This document shows, in pieces, positions 45,331-55,984 of a stretch of DNA of 64,000 nt. Source of the stretch: Carposina sasakii (Eukaryota; Arthropoda; Insecta; Lepidoptera; Carposinidae); the NCBI GenBank assembly GCA_014607495.2, contig CP053159.1, positions 4,161,501 through 4,225,500 of the forward strand, given 5' to 3'. Positions within the stretch are counted from its first letter, which is position 1; each line of letters begins with the position of its first letter. Both the position numbers and the translations under genes were made by a program. The notes under the pieces were generated by a model. The model saw only the letters and a program-made list of their open reading frames with translations, had not been told where the DNA came from and did not search any database.

Positions 45331-45789
45331 CAATCAAAATAATACTTAAGTATTTTCTTTTACGCCAATTTAAAATCCATTAATTGGTGTAATTTTAGTA
45401 AAACTATATCAAATGAAATTTACGTCATAACTATAACAATTTTGCTATCAAATTAATTTGCATTGAAGTTTTGCGTAATGGACATTAACTGACCAAAATA
45501 AACTCCGTCTATGTAATCTAGATTAGTATCTAGAAACACCTTTGAAATAGTTTAAGCTACACACGTTTTAATTTATTAAATATTTCATACATTTTACTGT
45601 GAAATAACCAGTGATCAGATTATGGGGTGAACTAAACTTAATTTTTCGTATGTACCTCACTTAGTTTAAGAAATTATAGAAGCTTAAAATAAAAATTTAA
45701 GAATGCACAACTAATCGGTGATATGCCATGGAAAATTACTTGATTATCATGTACGATTTATTTTCGGTAAAGTACAGATATTTATTAAC
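45331..45789. other. AT-rich DNA, no gene
   Basis: Nothing recognised. Confidence 0.5.
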
Positions 45790-45862
45790 CACCCTGTGGC
45801 GGTAGCCTTGTGGCGTACCCTGGGGGAGCCCTACGTCCAGCAGTGGACTGCAATGGGCTGAA
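45790..45862 (+). mobile_element. LINE 3' end
   Basis: CACCCTGTGGCGGTAGCCTT, GTACCCTGGGGGAGCCCTAC, then GTCCAGCAGTGGACTGCAAT and GGGCTGAAGA. It is collinear with the end of the 35.8-kb copy. Confidence 0.75.
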
Positions 45863-45984
45863 GACTTACAGATATTTGTTATATAAAATTGCATTTTATA
45901 ACAGCCAACAACTTTAGGTAAATATGCATCCGATTTTCACTGCTAATAACTTATTAGACGCGGCTTTGTACCAGCACCGTATTA

Positions 45985-46222
45985 TCCTACTTAGTATTAT
46001 AAACGCGAAAGTTTGCAAGTATGGATGGATGGATGGATGTTTTTTACTCTTTCACGTAAAAATGGCTGGAGCAATTTTAATAGAATTTAGTATGGTATTA
46101 GCTGACACCCTGGATTAACACATGGGCTACTTTTATCCCGGGAAAATATTTTTATCCCGGATTATATCGACGTTTTCTTTTTTTCTGCCGTCCACGCGGA
46201 CGAAGTCGCTGGCGTCCACTAG
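45985..46222 (+). mobile_element. Lep1-like Helitron with (GGAT)n (238 bp)
   Basis: Starts TCCTACTTAGTATTATAAAC after an A and ends GGCGTCCACTAG before a T, so both Helitron junction rules hold. It shares CTGACACCCTGGATTAACAC and the TATCCCGGGAAAATA block with the 2386 copy. Near 46019-46039 it has four GGAT units where the 2386 copy has none. A TTTATCCCGG string is duplicated internally. Confidence 0.9.
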
Positions 46223-47362
46223 TCTAAAATAAAATAAAAAGCTCTTACAGCTCAATACACACTGATTAAAATGATTCAAACTATTGGCCTGATTAGTAAT
46301 TTGATTTTTAAAGCTCAGACAAAACAAATATTGATTCCATCAATCATTGTTACCAGTATGACGAAACGTAATGTCATCGGTTAAAAGAACGAAACGTTGA
46401 TTTGGGTCATGTGTTATGCATTAAATTAATGGTATACAGTTATAGTGTTACATTTCTATTGATTTATTCATTCACGGATAACTATTATTTTAATTGCATT
46501 ATCTATAAAATAAAAGGTACAAAATAAATCTTTGTTTATTTACCTTTTCAACGCCAAAACCTGTTATTATCTTCAAAGACGGTTGGGCAGAAGTATGAAC
46601 TAACACCTTCTTTTAACCAGTTAGCCAATGAAGTCGCGCGTTATAAGGGGATGAGCCTACCGCCGCCTCGATGCTTTTTAAACATGAATATAACAATCTC
46701 GCGACCGGTAACGAATCTAATTGGAAATGTTTTCGACTCGTTTTTAAACCTATTGGTTATTTTAATTATGTACTACGTACCGGAAGAACCATAGTATCTA
46801 AGAAACATACTCGTAACAATAAAATAATTATCTTTTAACCAGATTTCAGTTTCTGTAAAATCTTTTCAACCTATCTACAATTTCTGTGCTCGTTATTAAA
46901 ATCTCTGAAAGTCTATTAAAGTAAATTTCAAAGAGTCGACTGTACTTGCCTGTACATTACAATACAGTACTGTAGTTGACTGTACTCGCTTTACAGCTTA
47001 ACTAGATGTTACCTAATAAAAGAACGCCAAGAGTGAGTCGAGTTGTATAAAGGGTTTTTTTTAATTTAGGTGGATTGGTTCACTGGACCCAATTTGGTTG
47101 AGACCACCTTGTATACTATGGGTTCGTTAGTTAAACAACTTACCATTAGCTAAGTTTTTAAGTTAACAATACCTATAGAAGTTAGATGTATAAGATAAGT
47201 CATGTATTTATACTAGAAGTTAGCTAACTTTGATCTTAGCTCTAAAATAAAGTATTGGACATTGGAAGTACATTTTTATTTTATTATTAAGATTCTATAT
47301 CAACCGAGAAAGACTGATGAATATTTCGGGATTAATTATGAGTGAAAAAAAATCCGATACAA
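46223..47362. other. Unique DNA, no gene
   Basis: A GC-richer patch near 46.63-46.73 kb (GAGCCTACCGCCGCCTCG; CTCGCGACCGGTAACG). No coding or repeat assignment. Confidence 0.45.
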
Positions 47363-47659
47363 TCTTAATATATATAAATCTCGTGTCACAATGTTTGTCC
47401 TCAATGGACTCCTAAACCACTTAACCGATTATAATAAAATTCGCACACCATGTGCAGTTCGATCCAACTTGAGAGATAGGATAGTTTAAATCTCAAATTA
47501 TAGTCGCAATTTTAATTTATTGCTAATTATTTGTCTGTTATACCTTTCGACTTGGTTGAGTAAGTAATCAATAGATGGCGCTGCTTTGGTAAACCGACAA
47601 ACGTGTCATATAAGCTACAATTCAATTTCCACGCGGACGAAGTCGCGGGCGTCCACTAG
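47363..47659 (+). mobile_element. Non-autonomous Helitron, 297 bp, copy 2
   Basis: TCTTAATATATATAAATCTC to GGGCGTCCACTAG, preceded by A and followed by T. By eye it is identical to the reverse complement of 3949-4245, with the same length. The flanks differ, so this is a separate insertion and not a large inverted duplication. Confidence 0.93.
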
Positions 47660-47928
47660 TATTACATAACTATTTGTTACATTATTTTTCTTAGTTCTGA
47701 TAGATGCGGAACCCTAAAAACTGGATAGCGCTCTCTCAGATAAAACAAAGGCATTTAAAGAGAAAAATAGTTTTAGTCTCGAGATTTATGGGTATACAGT
47801 TTTTATTAATGTGCCTATACAGCAATATTACGTTTCATTTAAACTATTTTTAATGAGTTTTTAAGTGGATAGATTCCATTTCTTTATATCAGACATTTTA
47901 AAATGATAATATTTTTGGAATTGTCTGG

Positions 47929-48062
47929 TCTTTTCAATAGTCAGATAGCATATCTGAAGAATAAAATTGATGCTGTCTCTATCTTAATCAAGTTTTAAAG
48001 AAAGACAACATCAAATTTCATCCTTCAGTTTAGACTAAGTATTTGACTGTTGGAAAAATCGC
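47929..48062. mobile_element. Foldback MITE, family C (134 bp)
   Basis: CTTTTCAATAGTCAGATAGC at the left pairs with CTGTTGGAAAAATCG at the right. The arms include GATGCTGTC and its complement GACAACATC. Relatives are at 53735-53869, 58127-58258 and a partial one at 27.1 kb. Confidence 0.78.
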
Positions 48063-49082
48063 CTTGTGAAATATATTGGTAAAGGATTTTTTTTTTTAAT
48101 ATACAAGTCAAGCTCTACCAGTTTGCGCTAAAAGAAATTGTATTGAATACAATTTAATAGCCAGTCATCGGTTGGCTAAACACAACATCCGTGGTAACCT
48201 ATGATTTGGCAGGATAATACTCAGACCGCGTACATCGGGATAACATAACCAATAAGTATGTGTTCCATGATAAATCGCAGTTCAAACTGAAAACCGCTTT
48301 TTACCTCTGCAATTCTGGTACAAGAGCTTATTAAGAGGTAGTTTCTATATTTCTTAAAAATTATATTGATAATAAATGAATCTTTTAGCCAGAAAGATAT
48401 TCGGTATGTGAAAGAATTATTTTCCAGGAAACAAATTATCTAGTATTATTACACTCCTACCAATACGAGTATAATAATATAAGTCTATGCTCCTACTATA
48501 CAATTATTATAATTTGCATTCCTGTGATGCACAAAATAAGATCCAAATAAGTCTAGATAGCTTATTTTCAGGCTATGAGCATTTTACCGTGGATTAGAAA
48601 CTAAATAAAATCTTCAACTTAAACAAATAAAAAAAAAAAAAAAGTACAAATAAAACAAAGTATCAAACCTATTAAGCAGTCAATCAGATTTTAACAAGCC
48701 TTCGCCATCGTCGTGCTAAAATTCTATTCTAGTCTCGCAAAGGTAAGAAACCCATTTAGGCGATCGAGCTCGTAAAATGGGGCTAGAAGATGGCTAGATC
48801 GTGGCCCAGCATCGGTATCTAAACGACACATCTGTGTTTGCTTATCACCACAATTGCCATGGCCTTGTTGAGTGCTCCCATACTATAAAGTTCTGCAAAA
48901 AGTTCTTATGGAAAATGGTTTCCCAGTCACCTTATATAGGATATTATCGTGAAATAGATCTTAGAACTATCTTTTCTAGATAGATACTTTTTTTAGTTTT
49001 TTTAGGTTGCCTGTGATGTTCTACGAAAAAAACAATGTTTGTGGTGGTAGTAGTAGTAACTAGTAGCGGGAAATGCCAAGTT
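48063..49082. other. AT-rich DNA, no gene
   Basis: A poly-A run of about 15 near 48.63 kb. A 60-codon frame at 48801-48983 is unsupported. Confidence 0.5.
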
Positions 49083-49148
49083 CACGTGCAAGGATGCGCC
49101 TGCGCACCGCGTTGAAGTCTTTTGTACCGAGTTATCGGCGCTTGCGCA
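49083..49148. promoter_or_regulatory. NRF1/Ewg-like sites with an E-box
   Basis: CACGTG at 49083-49088, TGCGCCTGCGCA at 49095-49106 and GCGCTTGCGCA at 49138-49148. The last two are each one base from the NRF1 (insect erect wing) palindrome TGCGCATGCGCA. The cluster is GC-rich inside AT-rich DNA and matches no repeat I know. Function is inferred from motifs only. Confidence 0.35.
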
Positions 49149-49328
49149 TTTAGTAAATAAACTCTTTATAATGTTTCTTTAGGTTTACTTTACCCAAATA
49201 TCTTACTTACTTACATGGCATATTTTATTTATATTATTAGTCATAGAACAAAGTAGAACCGGTACAATTTTATACTTTTTAGTGTTTTAAGGCTACCGAT
49301 GTTATGAGTGCATTTTCCTAAAAAAAAA

Positions 49329-49482
49329 TACAGGGTACCTTATGAAAGGGTAGATTCTATATATGAAATAAAGTAAGTTAGCCAGAAATTTATAGTGTCT
49401 ATCTATTAATTATTTTTCGGTTTACGCGCGTATTCTCAAAAAACGCAGTTAAATTAAGGAAACCAGACATGCTTCTTGACGT
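49329..49482 (-). mobile_element. MITE family B, internally deleted
   Basis: TACAGGGTACCTTATG, then TATATGAAATAAAGTAAGTT, AATTTATAGTGTCTATC, TTATTTTTCGGTTTACGCGC and GGAAACCAGACATGC. These are the 5.06-kb blocks in order with most of the connecting sequence lost. The far terminus is not found. Confidence 0.72.
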
Positions 49483-52400
49483 GATATTATGGTCGATTGT
49501 ATTATGAAATAGATGAATTTAGCTGACCTCAAAATTAAATTAAGTCACATATTTTGGTCTTACCGTCAACCTAAATGTAAAATTAGTCCTACCTGCCCTT
49601 TTCTCTCTTAGCCATTTATGTTAAGAACGGAGAGAGACCTGCCTAAGATTAGGTTTACGGTTAAGACGGTCAGAATCGACCCTATTGTGTATACCTATAC
49701 AATATTAAAACTAAAACTTATTGCTAAGCTACACAGCGCATCTTACAGCTATATAATAGTAATAAATTTCAAACCATTACCTACCGTAAATTATAGCATA
49801 CTTAGTAGCGCAATTACAATAGAGAATTGCGCACTATAAGTGTTCTACTCTTAATTGCTTACTTTATACAAGACTTTACTGTGTCCCGGCTTAAACTGTA
49901 GCTTACGAGTATCTTAAGAAAAAGAGAAATTGCAGATCTTCGTATAAGCTAGTCGTTTCTTAAAATAATAAAATAGATTTATTTTGTAAGAAACAGACCT
50001 AAGAATTGTATTCAGGGTTTTCTAGCAGATTAAAATTCAGCTTTGGCTTCCTCATTCCTTAAGAGATGATACTGTGCTTTTTTTGTCATGAGTGAAGTTG
50101 TTAAGTTTGAGTTAACTATTGATGATGTGAGATTTAATTAGGTTTGTTCTAATGTCGTCTTGTTTTATGTGATATATAATAAATAAGACGGCACGAGGAT
50201 TATTAATTGTCCATAAACTACTCTCATTTTTTATGTTGACTAATTGCCATATATGCTATAATTATTGCTTAGATTAAGATTTTAAATTTTTAGAGTAACC
50301 GCACGAAACTACTTTAGTTTAGCATCGAATTTCCTTTTTTTGCTTTTATACGTTATTTACGTATATTACGTATAAAAATATTAGTTCAATCTTTTGTAAT
50401 CCACACTTTTTGATAGCATCAAAATTAGGTACCTACCTACTAAAAGTAGCCCAAGGTTAGGCCATAACAATGTCCGATACAACTTAGCCGATTAAAGTAA
50501 TAAACCCAAAAATGAGAAAGAAAATTCCTAACTCCTACTGTTTGCCCTAAATCTTGACCACGTGTATTTCACTTTTACGAGGCCCTACACGAAATCGCCA
50601 ACTAATCGCTCACCCTATCTAGGTCGAAGGTACGGTCTGCATTATTCATGATTTTCATGATCAATTGTTGGACAAAATTGTGGACTGACTCATTAGCTAA
50701 ACACATCTGGTCGGCCGATCAATTGGTCAACTGATTTCAAGATTTTGTGCATTGATAACAGATTTATCGGAATGTAAGTTTATGTTTTTGAGTATTGTAC
50801 GATTTACAACATGGCGGCATTCTTTAATGTCATTAGGGTTGAGTTTGGTTGCGTTTGAAGCCATTTTACACGTCAAATGGTAATTAATGACTCAAGGAGT
50901 CCACGATTGCCTGTTTTTAGAAACAGTTAAAGTTGTTTAGACATTCCGAGATTACGATTATAGTGGAGCACATTAAAAAGCATTTATTAATGGATTTTTT
51001 ACCCAGTAAAGCTCTAAGAAAGTTCAAATATTTTATCATTTTGTATACGATCAGCTACTTTTAAATATTTGATTATAATTTCTATATTCGGGATTAAAGT
51101 TAATTTTAGTTTTCACAGCTGGACAGAAAAAATATGGAAAATGGTGAATAGAAAAGTTTCTAGAACTGTTTCCAAACTCGTCGATACTATAAAGATAATA
51201 TTATACAAAAGTAATTATCAAGGCTTCCTATCTAATTATCTATATTATTAGTTTTTTTGGGGTCCACAAAAACCCTTTACACCACACTGGACGTATCTAC
51301 ATCTATTTATGTACATCTTGACAACGTGTTAACTGATTGTTATTACGAACGATTAAAGTAATAAATTACGAGCGCGAGTAAAAAAAACCAACAGCATTAA
51401 TCTGTAATATCATTAATCTAACGGCTCATTTGTCATCTTAAATTTCTCGACTTCTTAATATGCATCGTAAATACACGGTAAATATATATGAAAATATGAA
51501 ATATATCTTACTGTGGACTGCTTTCTGGAAAAAAAGTAAGCTGTAACTTGTATTTTTTTTTCTCTGCCGTGAAAACAATACTAAAACCATAAATTAAATG
51601 TCGATATGTACTGTACATACATTACATATTTTATTTTAGTTCTCCTTTTGTACACCAAAATAATCCATGCAAGTTTTTTTATGAATTCATTGTCGACTTA
51701 AATTATTATTTAATGTACAATAAAGATTTAAAATAAGTCTACGTATGAATATAAATAGGATTATAGATAACTTCCTAAATTCCTTAAGCTGATTTGAAGT
51801 ATCTGCTTAAACAAAGATTGACATATTACGAAACAATAATCCCATAAGCTGCTCATAGCATACTCACTCACAACGGAACGACATCATGAGACTATATATT
51901 TTAAGGATTTTTCTTATACATACGTCGTTATTTCAACTTATTTGTCCCTGCAAACATGCGTAACTATGAATATCGTTATAATTTAAGTGTTATACTATTA
52001 TGTTATTAAACAATACTAAGATATTTTACATATTATAACAGAATTTAGATATTTAAAAGTGCTGAAAAAATACATTTGTAGAGTAAATTGAAACATCAGC
52101 ACGATACTGTAGTGTTTGTTCATGTTATGCTCTTTTGTTATCTATATTTGCGTGTTTAAAATCCATTTCGACATTGAAACGGTGTCAATGTCATAGTTAT
52201 GAGTGTTATGCGACAGTTAACGATAGTTCCAGTTAAAACGAAAGCTTTAGACTCACCGCAAACATATGCGATCAGTTGAGGGGGTCGCAATACTCAACCT
52301 GTGTTTAGGCGATTCGTTCATATTTACTTCAGTATGAGACTTAACCACCTGCATTAGATAACTTGGTAACGTGGTTTTTAAGTTATGTGCACCTATTGCT

Positions 52401-52791
52401 ACCAGACTATTGTCCAGTCAATCAATAGTTTATTGTAAAAAATATTGATCGTTACTTTAATTAAAGTTGTTGGTAGAGTAGTTTTTTATTATTATCAAAC
52501 AAAGTGACTTATGATATTTCGATATTTGTATTTAGTTTTTTAACATATATTTTACTGCCTACTACAAAGCTTTGTCCGAATGCCATAGATTACCTTGATC
52601 TTTGTTTTATTGCTTTGATAATATAAAACATCTAATTACAATAATTTATCATGAAAGATTTTTGTTGTTATTATCTTTTCTATTAATTGGCTTTTAGCCC
52701 AACATTTGAAATATATTTATATGATATTTTAAACTTAGTTTTGACTGATATCTCAACACATATCCTGTGTAGGTGCTGTTTTATTTGTTTA
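49483..52791. other. Long AT-rich stretch, no gene or known repeat
   Basis: The longest repeat-free interval. It includes an E-box CACGTG at 50559, GATAACAGATTTATCG near 50.75 kb, and AACCACCTGC with TTGAGGGGGTCGC near 52.28-52.36 kb. These are possible regulatory motifs but each could be chance. Frames of 60-73 codons at 49618 and 51069 are unsupported. Confidence 0.4.
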
Positions 52792-53047
52792 CTAGTGGAC
52801 GCCCGCGACTCCGTGGACTACAGAAAAAACAAAATGTCGAAGTTATCCGGGATAAAAAGTAGCTAAGTGGGACCTGTCACAATATATTCCTGAAAACTGC
52901 ATAGAAAACGCACAGACAAACAGACAAAAATTTCAAAAATCATCGTTTTGGGTTCTATTGCGTTGATAAAGGTCTCCTATAATTTTTTTTCTCATATATC
53001 TTCCATGTACAGACAGCGACCCGTTACATTTTTATTATATGTATAGA
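52792..53047 (-). mobile_element. Helitron, third subfamily (256 bp)
   Basis: On the minus strand it starts TCTATACATATAATAAAAAT after an A and ends GGAGTCGCGGGCGTCCACTA-G. The hairpin has lost a few bases. It shares TCCATGTACAGACAGCGACC- and GTGGGACCTGTCAC-type blocks with 54536-54870. Confidence 0.85.
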
Positions 53048-53083
53048 TTTCCATTGTATTATTTTAATTGGTATAAAAGACAT

Positions 53084-53125
53084 TATCCTCACGCCTATGC
53101 TCAATAGGGGTAGGCACCGAGGTAT
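53084..53125 (-). repeat. Interspersed repeat tail fragment
   Basis: TCCTCACGCCTATGCTCAAT then AGGGGTAGGCACCGAGG. This is a short reversed scrap of the 5860-5944 family. Confidence 0.45.
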
Positions 53126-53734
53126 ATTATTTGGTTTATAAAAAGTTAGAAATGAGGTATTGACGGTAGTTGCATAAGTTGTCTTGTATGAAATATGCCT
53201 CTACGAACTACTGGGAGTAGACAAGACGACTTATGATAGGAATATATTAACTACCTAATAGAAGAAAAATACATTTTAATACGTCAACCCTAAATAAATA
53301 GATATTGAAGAAGACGATGTGATTATAGTAGATTTAAATAATCATGCGATAATATGAGTGTCTGCTAGGCTAGTGGTGGTAGGATCTCACTCACAATCCC
53401 GCAGTTCTAGCCCATTTTACGAACACAGCCGCGTGTATGTACTTTATGTATGTACGTATCCGAAAAAACAAAAATAGATCATATTATGTGTAGCGATATA
53501 CAAAGTACCAGGCAAACATGAAGCCTAAACAAATAACTGTCAATCGCATCGATCCAGCTCGTTCAGGGCTCAAGGTTCACCAGTGTTACAGTTTCAATTT
53601 GGTCCGACAGGGGTCGTCGCGATAGCATCAAGTGATTCGGTAACCTTCGGCGGGGATCACGCGAACTGTGTTCTCCAAAGCGGCTGATATATAGTTTGGT
53701 TGAGTCGTTTATTTCAATGTTATGTGATTTGGAG
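53126..53734. other. Unique DNA with a family X scrap
   Basis: 53375-53450 carries a reversed family X end (CAGTTCTAGCCCATTTTACG, then AACACAGCCGCG). The stretch 53.52-53.70 kb is GC-richer and repeat-free (CAATCGCATCGATCCAGCTC; GGGGTCGTCGCGATAGC) and might be conserved non-coding DNA. No gene. Confidence 0.4.
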
Positions 53735-53869
53735 CTGATTTTTTCAATGGTCGGATAGCTTATCTAACGGATAAATTTGGTATTATCTTCCTTTAATAGT
53801 TGATTAAGATTGAGACAGCATTAACATTATCCTTAAGATAAATGTCTGGCCATTTTGGCAAAATCGGCA
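53735..53869. mobile_element. Foldback MITE, family C (135 bp)
   Basis: TTTTTTCAATGGTCGGATAG at the left against GGCCATTTTGGCAAAATCGG at the right, with GATTAAGATTGAGACAGCAT near the middle as in the other copies. Confidence 0.75.
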
Positions 53870-54535
53870 CTTAAAAAAAGAGTGTGCAGTTAAAGTAACA
53901 GATGGAAGAAAACTGTATCTTGCTAGCTTTTCTCTCTGTTTCGTAGATATTTTGTTAGATGCGGAGAAGAGAAGCGGACCTAATGTGGCTGCAATGAATA
54001 AATGGAGTAAGAGCCACCACTATACCTGCAATACCGGCTCGTACAAAGAGTTTAGACAAAGTAGCATTCGTTGATGCAACTTTTTTCAAATGACGAATAC
54101 ACTGAGAAAACTTTAGAAAAACTTGACCAATCACAGAGAAAGTAAAAAACAAAGATTAGTCATCAGTTTTCTAGGAACCCCATTTATTTCCCAGACCCAA
54201 TTCAAAACTCACGCAATAAGCGACACGCAAATGAAGAAAGAAACAATGAAACATCGCCGTAGTTTTCGTACACTTCGATTAGTTAGAAAAAAGGTGTTTC
54301 GTGGAAATGACCTAGGTCATTTTGTTAGTTTTTTTATGCGTCATAAATGAATAATAGTTGACCTTTTGTGTATAGGTAGTAGAAAAGTCCTTTTATTTAT
54401 TGAAACTGGCAACTTCTATTATACATACATTCATTTTGGATGGTATTAGGAAAACCTAATGTCTATTATCATTGCTAAGCTATAAAATTTTTATATACTG
54501 GTGGTGGCCAGCGAAATAAAAATATATTCTTCTAG
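53870..54535. other. AT-rich DNA, no supported gene
   Basis: A 65-codon minus frame (53955-54152) and a 75-codon plus frame (54123-54350) overlap and lack motifs. Confidence 0.45.
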
Positions 54536-54870
54536 TAGTGGACGCCCACGACTCCGTCCGCGTAGACTACAGAAAAAAAAAAACAAAATATCGAAATTAT
54601 CCGGGATATCCAGGATAAAAAGTAGCCTATATGTTAAGTGGGACCTGTCACATTATATTCCTGAAAACTGCATCGAAATCGGTTCAGCCGTTTCTGAGAT
54701 TAGCGTGCACAAACGCACAGACAAACCGACAGACAAACAGACAAAAATTAAAAAAATCATTGTTTTGGGTACTATTGCGTTGATAAAGGTATTCTATAAT
54801 ATTTTTTCTCATATATCTTCCATGTACAGACAACGATCCGTTACATTTTTATTATATAGGTGTATATAGA
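54536..54870 (-). mobile_element. Helitron, third subfamily (335 bp)
   Basis: The minus strand starts TCTATATACACCTATATAAT after an A and ends GACGGAGTCGTGGGCGTCCA- next to a CTAGT string. It keeps GTTTCTGAGATTAGCGTGCA and the CACAGACAAACCGACAGAC region that is partly lost in the 52.8-kb copy. The 122-codon plus frame over it is non-genic. Confidence 0.85.
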
Positions 54871-54984
54871 TTATAAGAGTAAAAAGTCTAACTACAACTA
54901 AAACCAAGAGTAGTTTCATATATAAATAGTTTCTGAGTATAGCACATTGCACTAAACAAACTCTTCTACCTTACCGAGATAAAT

Positions 54985-55057
54985 GACCCGGTAGCTTAGT
55001 TGGTTAGAGCACAGCACGGTATGCGAGAGGTCGTGAGTTCAAGTCTCAGTCGGGTGA
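54985..55057 (+). pseudogene. tRNA-like Pol III unit with a broken anticodon arm
   Basis: The acceptor 5' strand GACCCGG faces TCGGGTG (6 of 7 pairs). The D arm GCTT/GAGC is intact. The T arm GTGAG/CTCAG has 4 of 5 pairs with loop TTCAAGT. The A box TAGCTTAGTTGG and B box GTTCAAGTC are well kept, and a run of nine or more T follows at about 55064. The anticodon stem (CAGCA against CGAGA) does not pair and position 33 is not T, so no anticodon can be assigned. It is either a tRNA pseudogene or the head of a tRNA-derived SINE, possibly still transcribed by Pol III. Confidence 0.7.
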
Positions 55058-55439
55058 TTATTTTTTTTTCATTTCCTAATATTATTTATAAGATACAATT
55101 AAGTTAATTATTCGTGGCCTTTAATATACTTAAATTTGATTTGCTAAATCCACCGGACAGTACTGAGGAATTGTAATAGTTACAGCTTAGTTATGAAAAG
55201 CATACCCTATCATCATCATCAAGATCATCACATTTTTTCAAATAAAAAATAAAAGAGAGCTTTCGCAGACGCATAGATTTCATAATTACCTATAATTAGG
55301 TACCTACTTCATAACAACTAGGTTATTAACAAGCGTGTGAAGTCGGTGAAGCGAGGCCTTTTATAAAACATACCAACCTTTATAGGTGGGCACGGTCATA
55401 CTTCAAGTGAAATAAAGTTTACTTTATTATAACTTAATA
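55058..55439. other. AT-rich DNA, no gene
   Basis: A short (CAT)n with CATCATCATCAAGATCATCA near 55.21 kb. Nothing else seen. Confidence 0.45.
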
Positions 55440-55703
55440 TACAGGGTGTAACAAAAGGGGTATGTTAAGCGAAAAGCTATGAAAATAGCTCACTATAGAG
55501 AACCTAGTCCCAAAATTTAAGACTCGAAATCAAATGTTTATTTTTTCAGTTAGTATGAAGAATTCCTAAACAAGTCAGGAATGTTCATACGATCTTGAAA
55601 AATAAACATGTGATTTCGAGTCTTAAATTTTGGGAATAGGTTCTTTATAATGGGCTTTATTCATAGCTTTTCGCTTAACATACCCTTTTTGTTACACCCT
55701 GTA
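55440..55703. mobile_element. Foldback MITE, family A (264 bp)
   Basis: TACAGGGTGTAACAAAAGGG to GTTACACCCTGTA. The arms pair almost throughout: AAATTTAAGACTCGAAATCA against its reverse complement near 55.61 kb. This is the best preserved family A copy. Confidence 0.9.
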
Positions 55704-55984
55704 TAGATTATAGCTTAAAATGAGGAAAAGTTCATTTGCAGTGTTTATCTCCTTATCATCAAGGTTATCCTTCATATAGGCTTTTTACCCATTAACAAGC
55801 CCAGAAAATAGCATTGCTGGAAAATGAAAAATATGTGACATATGCACTCTTAGCATGACCACGCACCGTGGATATCGTATCGTATGATATTGTATCGCCT
55901 CTACACAAAATTCAACATGGCGGCAATATTTATCGCATTTTGACAGGCTAAAGGACGATAAATCGGTTTATCATAACGTGGTTC

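Noticed and set aside
54501..54869. 122-codon plus frame
   Set aside because: It coincides with a non-autonomous Helitron read backwards. The sister element at 52.8 kb does not keep the frame.
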